From assembly GCA_036398095.1 (NCBI GenBank), contig DASWHR010000024.1, forward strand, positions 33,464 through 97,463: DNA of 64,000 nucleotides. The letters run 5' to 3'. Origin of the DNA: DASWHR01 sp036398095. Lineage in GTDB: Bacteria > Actinomycetota > AC-67. The position numbers were made by a program, and so were the translations under genes. Below the pieces are notes generated by a model. The model made no database searches. It was given only the letters and a program-made list of their open reading frames with translations, and was not told the DNA's origin. Of this stretch, positions 9,251-17,021 are shown piece by piece. The stretch's first letter is position 1; each line of letters begins with the position of its first letter.

Positions 9251-9808
9251 CTACGCGCTGCGGCCCGACATCGCCAGCAGCTTGGTCTGCGGATCGGCGT
9301 CGTCGGGCACGAGCACCTCGTCGGCGAACACGCCGGCTTTGCGCGCGCCGTCGAACATCGGCCCGAACGTCGCGGCCGCCAAGGCAACCAGTTCGGGATC
9401 GATCCGCTCGTCGGCGCCGACCGCGCGAGCCACGTCCCACATGTGGATCGCAAGGTCGCTCGCGACTTGATTGACGTACTCGTCGGCCGGCGTCTCACCC
9501 ATCGACAGATGCACGACGCGCTGCATCGCATCCGGCTTCGAGATCTCGGCTATCGCCGACGCGACGGCTGCGTCCCACGCGGCGAGCGCGTCGTCGCCCA
9601 GCAAGTCCCCGTCGAGCGATGAACCGACTTGTTCGATGGTCTTGCCTTCGACCAGAAGCGGCACCCACATGACTTCGTTGATCACGTGATTGACGAGCGC
9701 CCGCGCATCCCATTCGGTGCAGGGCGTCGGAACCGTCCAGTCGGTGACCTTCTGCAGCCGCATTCGGAAATCGCCGGCGGCGCGCTTGAACAATCCAACA
9801 GTATCCAT
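9251..9808 (-). CDS. TIGR03086-like / DinB-fold putative metal-dependent protein
   Basis: 185 residues. The sequence (MDTVGLFKRAAGDF..., VPTPCTEWDARALVNHVINEV, ASDLAIHMWDVARAVG) matches the actinobacterial TIGR03086 family, which shares the DinB/mycothiol-dependent isomerase four-helix fold; His residues in LVNHV and LAIHMWD are the expected metal ligands. The family usually lacks a proven substrate. A much longer frame reads through here from the opposite strand of the next genes, but coding similarity begins only at this ATG. The start is supported by a -10 box TAGCGT exactly 7 nt upstream, suggesting a leaderless transcript. It is divergent from a second protein of the same fold 78 bp away. 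Confidence 0.87.
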   Translation of the reverse strand: MDTVGLFKRAAGDFRMRLQKVTDWTVPTPCTEWDARALVNHVINEVMWVPLLVEGKTIEQVGSSLDGDLLGDDALAAWDAAVASAIAEISKPDAMQRVVHLSMGETPADEYVNQVASDLAIHMWDVARAVGADERIDPELVALAAATFGPMFDGARKAGVFADEVLVPDDADPQTKLLAMSGRSA

Positions 9809-9815
9809 GCCCGCA

Positions 9816-9879
9816 ACGCTATGCCGCAGCAACCGAAAAGCGCAAGAGCCCGAGCGCCGGGCGTCCTTCCCTATATGCT
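9816..9879. promoter_or_regulatory. Divergent leaderless promoter pair
   Basis: Two -10-like boxes face away from each other. TAGCGT on the minus strand (9821-9816) lies 7 nt before ATG 9808, and TATGCT on the plus strand (9874-9879) lies 7 nt before GTG 9887. In both cases initiation would put the transcript start at or next to the start codon. The plus-strand box overlaps an in-frame ATG at 9875, which is why I prefer GTG 9887 as the start. I could not identify convincing -35 elements. Confidence 0.5.
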
Positions 9880-9886
9880 CCTGCCC

Positions 9887-10609
9887 GTGCTTCCGAAGGA
9901 CTATGCGACTGTCGTGCGCACCGAGACGGCGACCATCGCCGCGTTGGTGGCCTCGTCTCCCGACGCCCTCGTCCCGAGTTGTCCGGGCTGGACGCTCACG
10001 AACCTCGGTGAGCACGTGGCCCTGGTCCAGCGCTTCTGGCTCGATATCGTTCGCGGCGAACGCCGCCGGCGCGAAGACGTCGTGCGCGAGGCCAAGCCGG
10101 ACGCCACGACGTTGCCGGATTGGATCAGAGACGGCGGGCGGCAGCTCGCGGAGGTGCTTGCCGGCGCCGACCCGGCCACGCCCCTGTGGACCTGGGCCCG
10201 GGACAAGACTGCCGGATTCGTGCAGCGGCGGCAGGCGCAGGAGGTCGCCGTGCATCGCTTCGATGCGGAAGCCGCGACGGGCCGGCCGTCCGCGATCGAC
10301 CCCGCGCTCGCGGCCGACGGACTCAACGAGTTCTTCGAGATCGTGCTCACTCACAACGATCCGGCGCTCACCGGATCCGGCGAGTCGCTGGCGGTGGTGC
10401 CGGACGACGCGGGAGACCCATGGCGCGCGACGTTCGATCCCACAGGCGTTTCGATCGAGCGCGGCCGCAGCGACGCGGACTGTGTCGTGTCCGGGCATGC
10501 GTCGAACTTGTTGCTGGTGCTGTGGCGGCGCTTGCCCGAGGAGACGGTCGCCGTCGAAGGAAAGACCGGCGTGCTGATCCGGTTGATGAGCGGCTTGGAC
10601 CTCGACTGA
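9887..10609 (+). CDS. Maleylpyruvate isomerase-family mycothiol-dependent enzyme
   Basis: 240 residues from GTG 9887 (alternatives ATG 9875 or further upstream are in frame). The N-terminal DinB-like domain has VPSCPGWTLTNLGEHVALVQRFW (metal-binding His in GEHV) and a second ligand motif RQAQEVAVHRFDAEAA (VHRxD); Asp/Glu and His residues match the MDMPI_N metal site. The C-terminal third, from about residue 165 (WRATFDPTGVSIERG...), resembles the MDMPI_C/SCP2-like domain. Known members use mycothiol as cofactor, for example in maleylpyruvate isomerisation; the substrate here is not predictable. The LmbE-like gene follows after 33 bp on the same strand. Confidence 0.88.
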   Translation: MLPKDYATVVRTETATIAALVASSPDALVPSCPGWTLTNLGEHVALVQRFWLDIVRGERRRREDVVREAKPDATTLPDWIRDGGRQLAEVLAGADPATPLWTWARDKTAGFVQRRQAQEVAVHRFDAEAATGRPSAIDPALAADGLNEFFEIVLTHNDPALTGSGESLAVVPDDAGDPWRATFDPTGVSIERGRSDADCVVSGHASNLLLVLWRRLPEETVAVEGKTGVLIRLMSGLDLD

Positions 10610-10642
10610 AACCCGGCGATCGGTCCGGTACGCTGTGACGCC

Positions 10643-11467
10643 ATGACTACGTTGACCTTGATGGCGGTGCACGCGCATCCCGACGACGAAGCGATCGGCA
10701 CCGGCGGCTTGCTGGCACGATGCGCGGATGAGGGCATCCGCACCGTGCTGGTCACGTGCACGAACGGCGAGTTGGGGGATCAACCCGGCGGTGTCAAGCC
10801 CGACCACGACGATCACGATCCTTCCGTCGTCGTTGCGCACCGGCGGGCCGAGCTGGAACGCTCGTGCGAGATTCTTCGCGTGACGCATCTCGAGATGCTC
10901 GGATATCACGACTCGGGCATGATGGGCTGGCCGCAGAACGATCTTCCGCACGCCTTTTGGAACACGCCGCTCGACGAAGCCGCCGCCGCAATCGCCGCGC
11001 TGATGGAAACCTATCGGCCGCACGTCGTCGTCACCTACGACGAGAACGGCTTCTACGGCCACCCCGACCACATTCAAGCGAATCGGGCGACGCTGGCCGC
11101 CGCCGCCGCGACCGCGATCCCCTCCAAGGTCTACTACACGGCGGTGAGCAAGCAGGCCATCGGCCGAATGGCACGGCACCTGTTGGAAGTGCTTCCCGAA
11201 AAGGCCCGCGACTGGCAGTTCGACCCCAACGATCCTCCCTTCGGCGTGGACGAGTCCGAAATCACCACCGTCCTCGACGTCTCGGCGTACACGAAGCAGA
11301 AGCGCGCCTCGATGGCCGCCCACGCGAGCCAGTCGGAGAACATCGAGTTTCTCGAGATGCCGGAAGCGATGTTCGACGAATTCTTCGGCGTGGAAGCATT
11401 CGTGCGATACCGCGACGAGACGGGCGCGCCGGTGCCGGAAACCGATCTGTTCGCCGGACTTCACTAA
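10643..11467 (+). CDS. LmbE/PIG-L family N-deacetylase or amidase (mycothiol-type)
   Basis: 274 residues. The hallmark zinc-binding motif VHAHPDDEAIGTGG is at residues 9-22, and the second conserved block VTYDENGFYGHPDHIQAN, carrying the remaining His ligands, is at about 133-150. This arrangement is typical of MshB (GlcNAc-Ins deacetylase) and Mca (mycothiol-S-conjugate amidase), zinc enzymes of mycothiol metabolism and detoxification. Length and the segment DSGMMGWPQND fit this branch; I cannot decide between MshB, Mca and a paralogue. A -10-like TACGCT lies 8 nt before ATG 10643. The neighbouring mycothiol-linked gene supports a thiol-related role. Confidence 0.88.
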   Translation: MTTLTLMAVHAHPDDEAIGTGGLLARCADEGIRTVLVTCTNGELGDQPGGVKPDHDDHDPSVVVAHRRAELERSCEILRVTHLEMLGYHDSGMMGWPQNDLPHAFWNTPLDEAAAAIAALMETYRPHVVVTYDENGFYGHPDHIQANRATLAAAAATAIPSKVYYTAVSKQAIGRMARHLLEVLPEKARDWQFDPNDPPFGVDESEITTVLDVSAYTKQKRASMAAHASQSENIEFLEMPEAMFDEFFGVEAFVRYRDETGAPVPETDLFAGLH

Positions 11468-11495
11468 AGTCCCGGGCGATCGCGGGACTGCCCGG

Positions 11496-11523
11496 CCGAA
11501 CCCCTCCGCGTTGGGGGGTTCGG
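11496..11523 (+). terminator. Hairpin after the LmbE-like gene
   Basis: CCGAACCCC (11496-11504) pairs with GGGGTTCGG (11515-11523) over a short loop, 28 bp after the stop codon. No T-run follows, so termination strength is uncertain. Confidence 0.5.
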
Positions 11524-11603
11524 TCTCGACCATGGTCTCTGGCAGCGCGAGCGCGCGTTCTCGATACTCGGATGAGAACAAGCCGCACCGTCAGGAGGTC
11601 ACC

Positions 11604-11690
11604 GTGAAAGCCTCAATCGGCGTCAGTTGGACCAATGTGAGATCCCGCTCGGCATGCGTGTCGGCAGGCCGCTCGAGCGTCCGGGGATAA
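11604..11690 (+). CDS. Possible 28-residue leader peptide/upstream ORF
   Basis: A GTG at 11604 is preceded by a strong Shine-Dalgarno (CAGGAGGT, 5 nt spacing) and opens a 28-codon frame ending TAA at 11688-11690, ten bases before the ATG of the GGDEF/EAL gene. The peptide begins MKASIGVSWTNV and is Ser/Arg-rich without a signal peptide. The good ribosome site and tight spacing suggest a translated leader coupling into the next gene. There is no homology evidence, so it could also be a chance frame. Upstream, GTTCTC (11557-11562) and GAGAAC (11574-11579) form an inverted repeat that might be an operator. Confidence 0.4.
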   Translation: MKASIGVSWTNVRSRSACVSAGRSSVRG

Positions 11691-11700
11691 GGCCGCGAGC

Positions 11701-14367
11701 ATGAACGCCGTCGCCGCCGGCCCCGCTCTCATCGCGGGGGATGAGTCGCCGTCTGTCCCGGTGAAGCGGGGCACGCGGCAACTCAGCGGCACGAAGCGAG
11801 TCTGGCTGCTGTCTGCGACGATCGCGGCCGCGTCGGTCGCCATCTTCGTCGGTTTGGTGCTCGGCAATGACCCGGTCCGGCCCGGCTTCGACGTTCCGTG
11901 GTGGGTGCTCGCCGGAGGGTTCTTCATCGCCGAGATCTTCGGCGTGCACGTCCAGGTTCGCCGCGACGACTACACGTTTTCGCTGAGCGAGATTCCACTG
12001 GTCCTGGGTCTGTTCTTCTCGGACTCGGTCGGCCTGATCCTGGCTCATCTGGTGGGTTCAGGACTGGCCTTGATGCTGTACCGACGCCAGGCGCCGGTAA
12101 AGCTCGCATTCAATCTGTCTCATTTCATGCTCGAGGTCAGCCTTGCGACGGCCGCGTTCCGCTTGATGGCCGGCGTCCAAGTCACGATCGGCGTGATGGA
12201 TTCGCTCGCGGCCATGCTCGTGGCGTTGCTGGCGACGGTCGCGGCGCTGCTGATGATCTTCGTCGCGGTCGGGGTGTCGCAAGGTTCGCGCAACCTGGCG
12301 GGATTGCCGCGGGCGCTCATGTTCGGATCGGTGACCACGCTCACCAACGCGAGCATCGGACTGGTCGGAGTTTCGATTCTTGCGACCTCGCCCGGTTCCA
12401 TCTGGCTGCTTGCGGTTCCCTCGATCACGCTCTACGTCGCCTACCGCGCTTACACCTCGGAGCAAACGAAGCACCAAAGCATCGAGTTCCTCTACCAGTC
12501 GACGAACATCATCCACAAAGAGCGCGAGATGGAGGCGGCGATGCTGTCGCTGCTCGAGCAGACCCGTCAGATGTTCCGGGCGGAGATCGCCGAGATCGTG
12601 CTGCTGCCCGGAGACGGCAAGCGACCGCTGCGCACGACCGTCGGTCCGGGCGACACCGTCCAGCTCTTAGAGCCCGACGGGCCGCCGACCGGCGTCTTCC
12701 GACAGGTGGTCGACCAGCGACGGGGCCTGCGACTGACGCGGCCGGTCCGTGAGGAAGAGTTCCGCGCGCGCTTCCCGGCCATCGAGGTCAAGGACGGCAT
12801 GATCGCTCCGCTCCGCGGAGAGACGCACGTGCTCGGCGAGTTGATCGTGGTGAACCGGCTCGGTGACGTGAGCACGTTCGACAACGAAGACCTGAAGCTA
12901 TTCGAGACGCTCGCCAACCATGCAAGCATCGCGCTGGAGAACGGCCGGCTGGAGAAGTCACTCGCTGAAGTCACTCGTCTCAAGGAAGAGCTTCGTCACC
13001 AGGCCTACCATGACCCGCTGACCAGTCTGGCCAATCGCACGTTGTTCACGGACCGGCTGCGGCACGCGCTGGCGCGACGGCGGACGCCGCACCGAGACGT
13101 CGCCGTGCTGTTCGTGGATCTGGACGACTTCAAGACGGTCAACGACAGCCTCGGCCACGCGGCGGGCGATCAACTGCTGTCGGAGTTCAGCGACCGGCTG
13201 GCCGATATCGTCCGCCCGGCCGATACCGTCGCGAGGCTCGGCGGCGACGAGTTCGCGATCTTGCTCGAAGAGTCGCTCCCCGCCGAGACCATCGCGATCG
13301 CGGAGCGCATCATCGACGATCTCGAAACGCCATTCACGCTGGCCGGCAAGGAGATCTACGTGCGCGCAAGCGTCGGGATCGCCTCACACGGTCATGCGCC
13401 CGACGCCGAGTCCTTGATGCGCAACGCCGACGCGGCCATGTATCAGGCCAAGAGCCACGGCAAGGGCCGCTACGAGCTGTACGACCCGAGTATGCAGGCG
13501 GCGGCTCTGAAGCGACTCGAGATGAAGGGACGGCTTCAACGCGCGGTCGAGCGGGACGAGATCTCGATCGTGTATCAACCGACGATCTCGCTGACTACCG
13601 GCGCCGTGCACGGCGCCGAGGCGCTCGCTCGCTGGCAGCCGCCCGGCGGGCGCATGCTGCAACCGAGCGAGTTCATCCCGCTCGCGGAAGAGACCGGGCT
13701 CATCCATGCGGTAGGACGACACGTCCTGGTGAACGCCTGCCGGCAGGCGCGGGAATGGAGCGACCGGTATCCGTCGCTCGGCGCCTTGAAAATGGCGGTC
13801 AACATCTCTGCCCGCCAGCTCCAAGCACCCGACCTGGTCGAGATCGTGCGCGAGGCGATCGATCAGTCGGGCATCGCGCCTTCACAGTTGGTCCTGGAGA
13901 TCACCGAAAGCGTCCTGCTGCTGGATGCCGAGGCAACGATCCGCCAGCTTCACGAGCTGAAGGCCCTCGACGTGCAGCTCGCGATCGACGATTTCGGTAC
14001 CGGGTATTCGTCGCTGAGCTACCTGCAGCGCCTGCCGATGGACATCATCAAGATCGACAAGTCGTTCGTGCACGGCGTCGGCGGGTCGGCCGAAGACGAA
14101 GCGCTGACGCGGGCGATCATCAAACTCGCCGAGACGTTCCGGCTGACGGTCGTCGCCGAAGGCATCGAACGTCACGAGCAAGCCGACCGGCTGCGACAGA
14201 TGCGCTGCCCTCTGGGCCAAGGTTTCTTGTTCTCACCGCCGGTCTCTGCCGGACGTTTCGAACAGATCCTCGCCGAGGCGGCAGCCGGCGATGCCGGGGC
14301 CCCGCCGGACGCCACACTCATCGATTTCGCCTCGGCGGCGAAGTCGCGCGGCGAGCGCACTGCTTGA
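11701..14367 (+). CDS. Membrane-bound GAF-GGDEF-EAL cyclic di-GMP enzyme
   Basis: 888 residues. The N-terminal about 260 residues form roughly six to eight TM helices (a MASE-like sensor), followed by a short helix (QSTNIIHKEREMEAAM), a GAF domain at about 275-420, GGDEF at about 430-590 and EAL at about 610-860. The active-site signature RLGGDEF (near residue 514) is intact, so diguanylate cyclase activity is plausible. The EAL domain has EALARW, the Mg-binding block ENPLE-like EITESVLLL, DDFGTGYSSLSYLQ, KIDKSFV and VVAEGIE, all expected for an active phosphodiesterase. The net effect on c-di-GMP cannot be read from sequence. The start is supported by GGGGATAAGG upstream, overlapping the end of the short leader ORF. 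Confidence 0.93.
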   Translation: MNAVAAGPALIAGDESPSVPVKRGTRQLSGTKRVWLLSATIAAASVAIFVGLVLGNDPVRPGFDVPWWVLAGGFFIAEIFGVHVQVRRDDYTFSLSEIPLVLGLFFSDSVGLILAHLVGSGLALMLYRRQAPVKLAFNLSHFMLEVSLATAAFRLMAGVQVTIGVMDSLAAMLVALLATVAALLMIFVAVGVSQGSRNLAGLPRALMFGSVTTLTNASIGLVGVSILATSPGSIWLLAVPSITLYVAYRAYTSEQTKHQSIEFLYQSTNIIHKEREMEAAMLSLLEQTRQMFRAEIAEIVLLPGDGKRPLRTTVGPGDTVQLLEPDGPPTGVFRQVVDQRRGLRLTRPVREEEFRARFPAIEVKDGMIAPLRGETHVLGELIVVNRLGDVSTFDNEDLKLFETLANHASIALENGRLEKSLAEVTRLKEELRHQAYHDPLTSLANRTLFTDRLRHALARRRTPHRDVAVLFVDLDDFKTVNDSLGHAAGDQLLSEFSDRLADIVRPADTVARLGGDEFAILLEESLPAETIAIAERIIDDLETPFTLAGKEIYVRASVGIASHGHAPDAESLMRNADAAMYQAKSHGKGRYELYDPSMQAAALKRLEMKGRLQRAVERDEISIVYQPTISLTTGAVHGAEALARWQPPGGRMLQPSEFIPLAEETGLIHAVGRHVLVNACRQAREWSDRYPSLGALKMAVNISARQLQAPDLVEIVREAIDQSGIAPSQLVLEITESVLLLDAEATIRQLHELKALDVQLAIDDFGTGYSSLSYLQRLPMDIIKIDKSFVHGVGGSAEDEALTRAIIKLAETFRLTVVAEGIERHEQADRLRQMRCPLGQGFLFSPPVSAGRFEQILAEAAAGDAGAPPDATLIDFASAAKSRGERTA

Positions 14368-14377
14368 ACCGGCACCG

Positions 14378-14932
14378 CTACGCCATCCGCCACGTAACCC
14401 GGCACAGCCCGCGACCGGTTGACCCGCACACGCCACGGAATGCGGCGGCGGACAGATCGAGGCCGCGGCCTCGCACGTACGGGCCGCGATCGTAGACCCA
14501 AACCCTGAGTGTCCCCGCCGCGCCGGACACGACGATCGCCGTGCCGCACGGGAGCGTCTTGTGCGCCGTCCACACCCGCAGCCCCTTGGGAAATGCGTGA
14601 CGGCCCAGACGATCCCAGCACGCCGCCGGCCGTTCGTCGTACCACGATGCGATCGTCGGTTGGCCGGCACCCGACGCCGACGTGCGCGACCCGCGCGTCC
14701 GCGATGCCTTCGCCGGAACTCGACGCGCGTCTGTCGCGACGTCGGCCGGACGGATCGCAATCCCGACCGGACGGATCGAGATGAGCGCGGCGAGCTTCGC
14801 ACCGGCCGCCGGATCGGGCGCGGGATCCGGCGAACCGGACGCCGGACGAGGCGCCGGGGCCGGTATGGCGGCAATCGGCAAGATGACGGTGGCCAGCGCT
14901 GCCAGTGCAACCTTCTTGATCACGGGCTTCAT
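14378..14932 (-). CDS. RlpA-like secreted protein with double-psi beta-barrel domain
   Basis: 184 residues from ATG 14932, chosen because AGGGAGGA lies 8 nt upstream and a signal peptide (KKVALAALATVILPIAAIPAPA) starts there; the 14-residue extension upstream lacks support. A Pro/Ala-rich linker is followed at about 95-184 by a DPBB domain with QPTIASWYDERPAACWD, AFPKGLRVWTAHKTLPCGT, VWVYDRGPYVRGRGLDLSAAAF. The Asp of YDRGP and the ASWY block are the hallmarks of RlpA/expansin-like barrels, known as lytic transglycosylases or peptidoglycan binders. Several Cys residues could form disulfides. It is convergent with the GGDEF/EAL gene (10 bp between stops). Confidence 0.85.
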   Translation of the reverse strand: MKPVIKKVALAALATVILPIAAIPAPAPRPASGSPDPAPDPAAGAKLAALISIRPVGIAIRPADVATDARRVPAKASRTRGSRTSASGAGQPTIASWYDERPAACWDRLGRHAFPKGLRVWTAHKTLPCGTAIVVSGAAGTLRVWVYDRGPYVRGRGLDLSAAAFRGVCGSTGRGLCRVTWRMA

Positions 14933-15075
14933 CACGGGCTTCCTCCCTGGATTCGCCGGCGCGCCGAACGGCACGCGAACCCCTCGGTGGTTCGGCGGGT
15001 GATCGGCGCAATCGCATCCGCAAAGGCGGATGTGGCGGCTCCGCGAGCGAAAAGGCGGAGGCTTGCTATCGAGTT
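14933..15075 (-). other. Hairpin-rich 5' leader of the RlpA-like gene, candidate structured RNA
   Basis: Read on the minus strand, the leader contains three consecutive hairpins: CTCCGC/GCGGAG (about 15061-15039), CATCCGC/GCGGATG (about 15034-15017) and GCCGAAC/GTTCGGC (about 14998-14965), the last just before the Shine-Dalgarno. The density of perfect stems upstream of a wall-modifying gene suggests a regulatory RNA. I looked for the conserved c-di-AMP (ydaO) and c-di-GMP-I riboswitch blocks and did not find them, so no class is assigned. From 15076 to 15190 I see nothing specific. Confidence 0.35.
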
Positions 15076-15190
15076 ATTCGTCTAGCGCGGCGCAGATGAG
15101 CCCGGCCCGCCGCGGGTGCTGACATAGTCCGAAACAATGCTCTTTTCCAGGCATACCCGGCGGGGGTCGCTTCCAAACACCTGTGCGCTA

Positions 15191-15787
15191 TTAGCCGGCT
15201 GCGGCAAACGGCGACGCAATGCGCAGCCGCGCTGCCAGCGCATCGATCGCGGAAGCGGCTTCGGCCGAGAGGCGGTGGCCCACAAGCCGATCGTCGAGCG
15301 CGACGCGAACCTCGTTCATGAACCAGCTCATCGAATCGGCGGTCGACGGCGACGAAACCGCCTCGACCGGCCCGCGTGCAAGGTCGACGATCAACGTCCG
15401 CACCGCGGCGACGGTGTCGGCCGCCGCGACGATCATCTGATCGCGCGTGGCACACAACAATTCCGCGACGCGCGACTCGTCCAGTCCGCGAAACGGCGGC
15501 ATCGGATGCGTCCCGTGCTCGGAGCACCACGCGACCACGCGCGCGACCCGATCACCGAACGCGCCGCGAATTCCGCGGACACGCTCGTCGTCGATCGCCC
15601 CTTCCGCGGCGTCGTGAAGCAATGCGGCAACGGCCAGTTCCGGGTCGGCTTCGGTTTGCATCACCAGCGTCGCCGCCGCGCGCGCGTGGCCGAGCCGGCG
15701 GGGCGAATAGCCGAATGAGGATGCCCGTCGCGCGGCCGCGATCAGCGCTTCGTCGAAGCGCTGCGAGATCGGGCCCTGTGCATGCAT
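15191..15787 (-). CDS. HD-domain hydrolase resembling the SpoT/MESH1 hydrolase core
   Basis: 198 residues. His34 (GHARAAA) and the HD pair His58-Asp59 (ALLHDAAEG) are spaced as in HD phosphohydrolases. The following FGDRVARVVAWCSEHG block resembles the FGxxVAxIV segment of the SpoT/MESH1 (p)ppGpp hydrolase-type HD domain, as does the EDT-like region replaced here by AAEGAID. It is a stand-alone domain with no synthetase or TGS region. The substrate could be (p)ppGpp or another nucleotide; this is inference. Two Cys-rich positions late in the protein have no clear role. The start ATG at 15787 lacks an obvious Shine-Dalgarno. Confidence 0.75.
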   Translation of the reverse strand: MHAQGPISQRFDEALIAAARRASSFGYSPRRLGHARAAATLVMQTEADPELAVAALLHDAAEGAIDDERVRGIRGAFGDRVARVVAWCSEHGTHPMPPFRGLDESRVAELLCATRDQMIVAAADTVAAVRTLIVDLARGPVEAVSSPSTADSMSWFMNEVRVALDDRLVGHRLSAEAASAIDALAARLRIASPFAAAG

Positions 15788-15888
15788 AGCGTCGATACGT
15801 TCGAACGAGACGATGATGTCCCTGTTCCGGGCATCGGCCCCTTTTCGACCCGGCTGAAGGAATCACACGGATGTGGTTCGATATGGGA

Positions 15889-15914
15889 ACGGCCCCGCGG
15901 GATCGCGGGGCCGT
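15889..15914 (-). terminator. Strong GC hairpin downstream of the small secreted protein gene
   Basis: ACGGCCCCGCG (15889-15899) and CGCGGGGCCGT (15904-15914) form a perfect 11-bp stem with a 4-nt loop, starting 24 bp after the stop of the gene at 15939-16388. Confidence 0.7.
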
Positions 15915-15938
15915 TGCCTGTCGAGCGACTCTGCTCCT

Positions 15939-16388
15939 CTACGCCTCGGTGACGAAGACGCTGACGAAATCCGGGATCTCCGGCCGGTCGCAGGGATCGC
16001 GATCGCAGATCGTGAAGTCGTAGTCGGTCAGCGGCCCGCTCGGCCGCGGGTCCGTCAGACACAAGAAGCTGTCGCCGATGACGGCGTTCGTGACGATCAT
16101 CGGGACGCATCCGCCGGCCGGCGTCCACTCGCCTCGGAAGGTGACCGCGATCGCGGGGAACTGGCAGAGCGGATCGGTGTTGACCGCGTGGGCCGAAAAG
16201 GTCCACTCGCCGGTCGCGACCTCAGTCCCCTGGATCGTCACTTGGAGCGAGTCGGGCACGCACTCACCGAACTCGCTGACGCCCGTTCCCGCCAGCGCGC
16301 CGAGCGTCGCCGCGGCATTGCCGTGCACCGGCGCTGCGATGGCCACGGTCGCCAGCAGCACCGCTCCGATTCTGGTCCGCATTCCCAT
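15939..16388 (-). CDS. Small secreted protein of unknown function
   Basis: 149 residues with a clear signal peptide (RTRIGAVLLATVAIAAPVHGNAAA). The mature part is beta-rich by pattern and contains six or more Cys (ECVPDS, DPLCQF, GGCVP, FLCLT, TICDRDPCD) that probably form disulfides. I recognise no family. It resembles in size and style other small secreted proteins in this window (the genes at 45338, 57412 and 40371). ATG 16388 and an in-frame ATG two codons later are both possible starts. A strong terminator hairpin follows. Confidence 0.75.
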   Translation of the reverse strand: MGMRTRIGAVLLATVAIAAPVHGNAAATLGALAGTGVSEFGECVPDSLQVTIQGTEVATGEWTFSAHAVNTDPLCQFPAIAVTFRGEWTPAGGCVPMIVTNAVIGDSFLCLTDPRPSGPLTDYDFTICDRDPCDRPEIPDFVSVFVTEA

Positions 16389-16498
16389 GATCCCATCCCC
16401 CCCGATCGGTGATACCAGTTTTCAATCCTTTTCGACCCGGTTCGGTGGGATCCTGCTCGCCCGGCCGGAATGGGCCGGGTCGGACTATCGTTTCGCTC

Positions 16499-17017
16499 GT
16501 GCGAACAACCATCGGATTGATCGAGACACCCTTCGGCGAGGGGCTCGTCGCCTGGACGGGGAAAGGCGTGATCGCCCTGGAGGCGTTCGTGGTCGGGGGC
16601 GAACCCGGCCCGGCGGCTCGTGCTCGCTTCCGCGAGATGATCGCCGAGATCGCGGGCGACGCGCCCGACGACGGATCCGTTCCGGCCTCGCTTCTCGAGC
16701 GGATCCGCAGGGCGGCCGGCGGCGACACGCGCCGGTCCCCGATCGACCTTCGCCGCTTCGAGCCGATCCGCCGCGACGTCTATCGCGCGGTGACGCGCAT
16801 CCCGTACGGGACCATCGCCTCCTACGCCGACGTCGCGCTCGACATCGGCCGGCCGCGGGCATGGCGAGCGGTCGGCAACGCGCTGCGCCGCTGCCCGATC
16901 GACTTGCTCGTTCCGGCGCATCGCGTCGTGCACGCCGGCGGCGCGATCCGCGGCCCGAACGCGGAATCGATCGAATGGAAACGAACGCTGCTGCGACGCG
17001 AAGGCGTTCGGATCTGA
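16499..17017 (+). CDS. Alkyltransferase-like protein (MGMT family) with the catalytic Cys replaced by Ala
   Basis: 172 residues. The C-terminal half is a clear Ogt/Ada DNA-binding domain: RIPYGTIASYADVALDIG, RAWRAVGNALRRCPIDLLVPAHRVV, ending WKRTLLRREGV. In O6-methylguanine methyltransferases the active site is PCHRV; here position 140 is Ala (PAHRV), so methyl transfer is impossible by the known mechanism. Such alkyltransferase-like proteins are known to bind O6-alkylguanine and hand it to nucleotide excision repair. The helix-turn-helix and RAVG segment that flip the base are retained. Start GTG 16499 is 7 nt after a TATCGT -10 box, consistent with a leaderless mRNA. Its stop is 4 bp from the stop of the convergent USP-Rieske gene. 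Confidence 0.9.
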   Translation: MRTTIGLIETPFGEGLVAWTGKGVIALEAFVVGGEPGPAARARFREMIAEIAGDAPDDGSVPASLLERIRRAAGGDTRRSPIDLRRFEPIRRDVYRAVTRIPYGTIASYADVALDIGRPRAWRAVGNALRRCPIDLLVPAHRVVHAGGAIRGPNAESIEWKRTLLRREGVRI

Positions 17018-17021
17018 CGCG

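Noticed and set aside
9251..11581. A 776-residue minus-strand frame spanning three genes
   Set aside because: Only its last 185 residues carry family motifs and a promoter-supported start. The rest is antisense to the isomerase-like and LmbE-like genes.
14933..15190. c-di-AMP (ydaO) or c-di-GMP-I riboswitch upstream of the RlpA-like gene
   Set aside because: Position and stems are suggestive, but the conserved sequence blocks of either class (such as GACAGCTAAC or GACGCAAAGCC) are not found.
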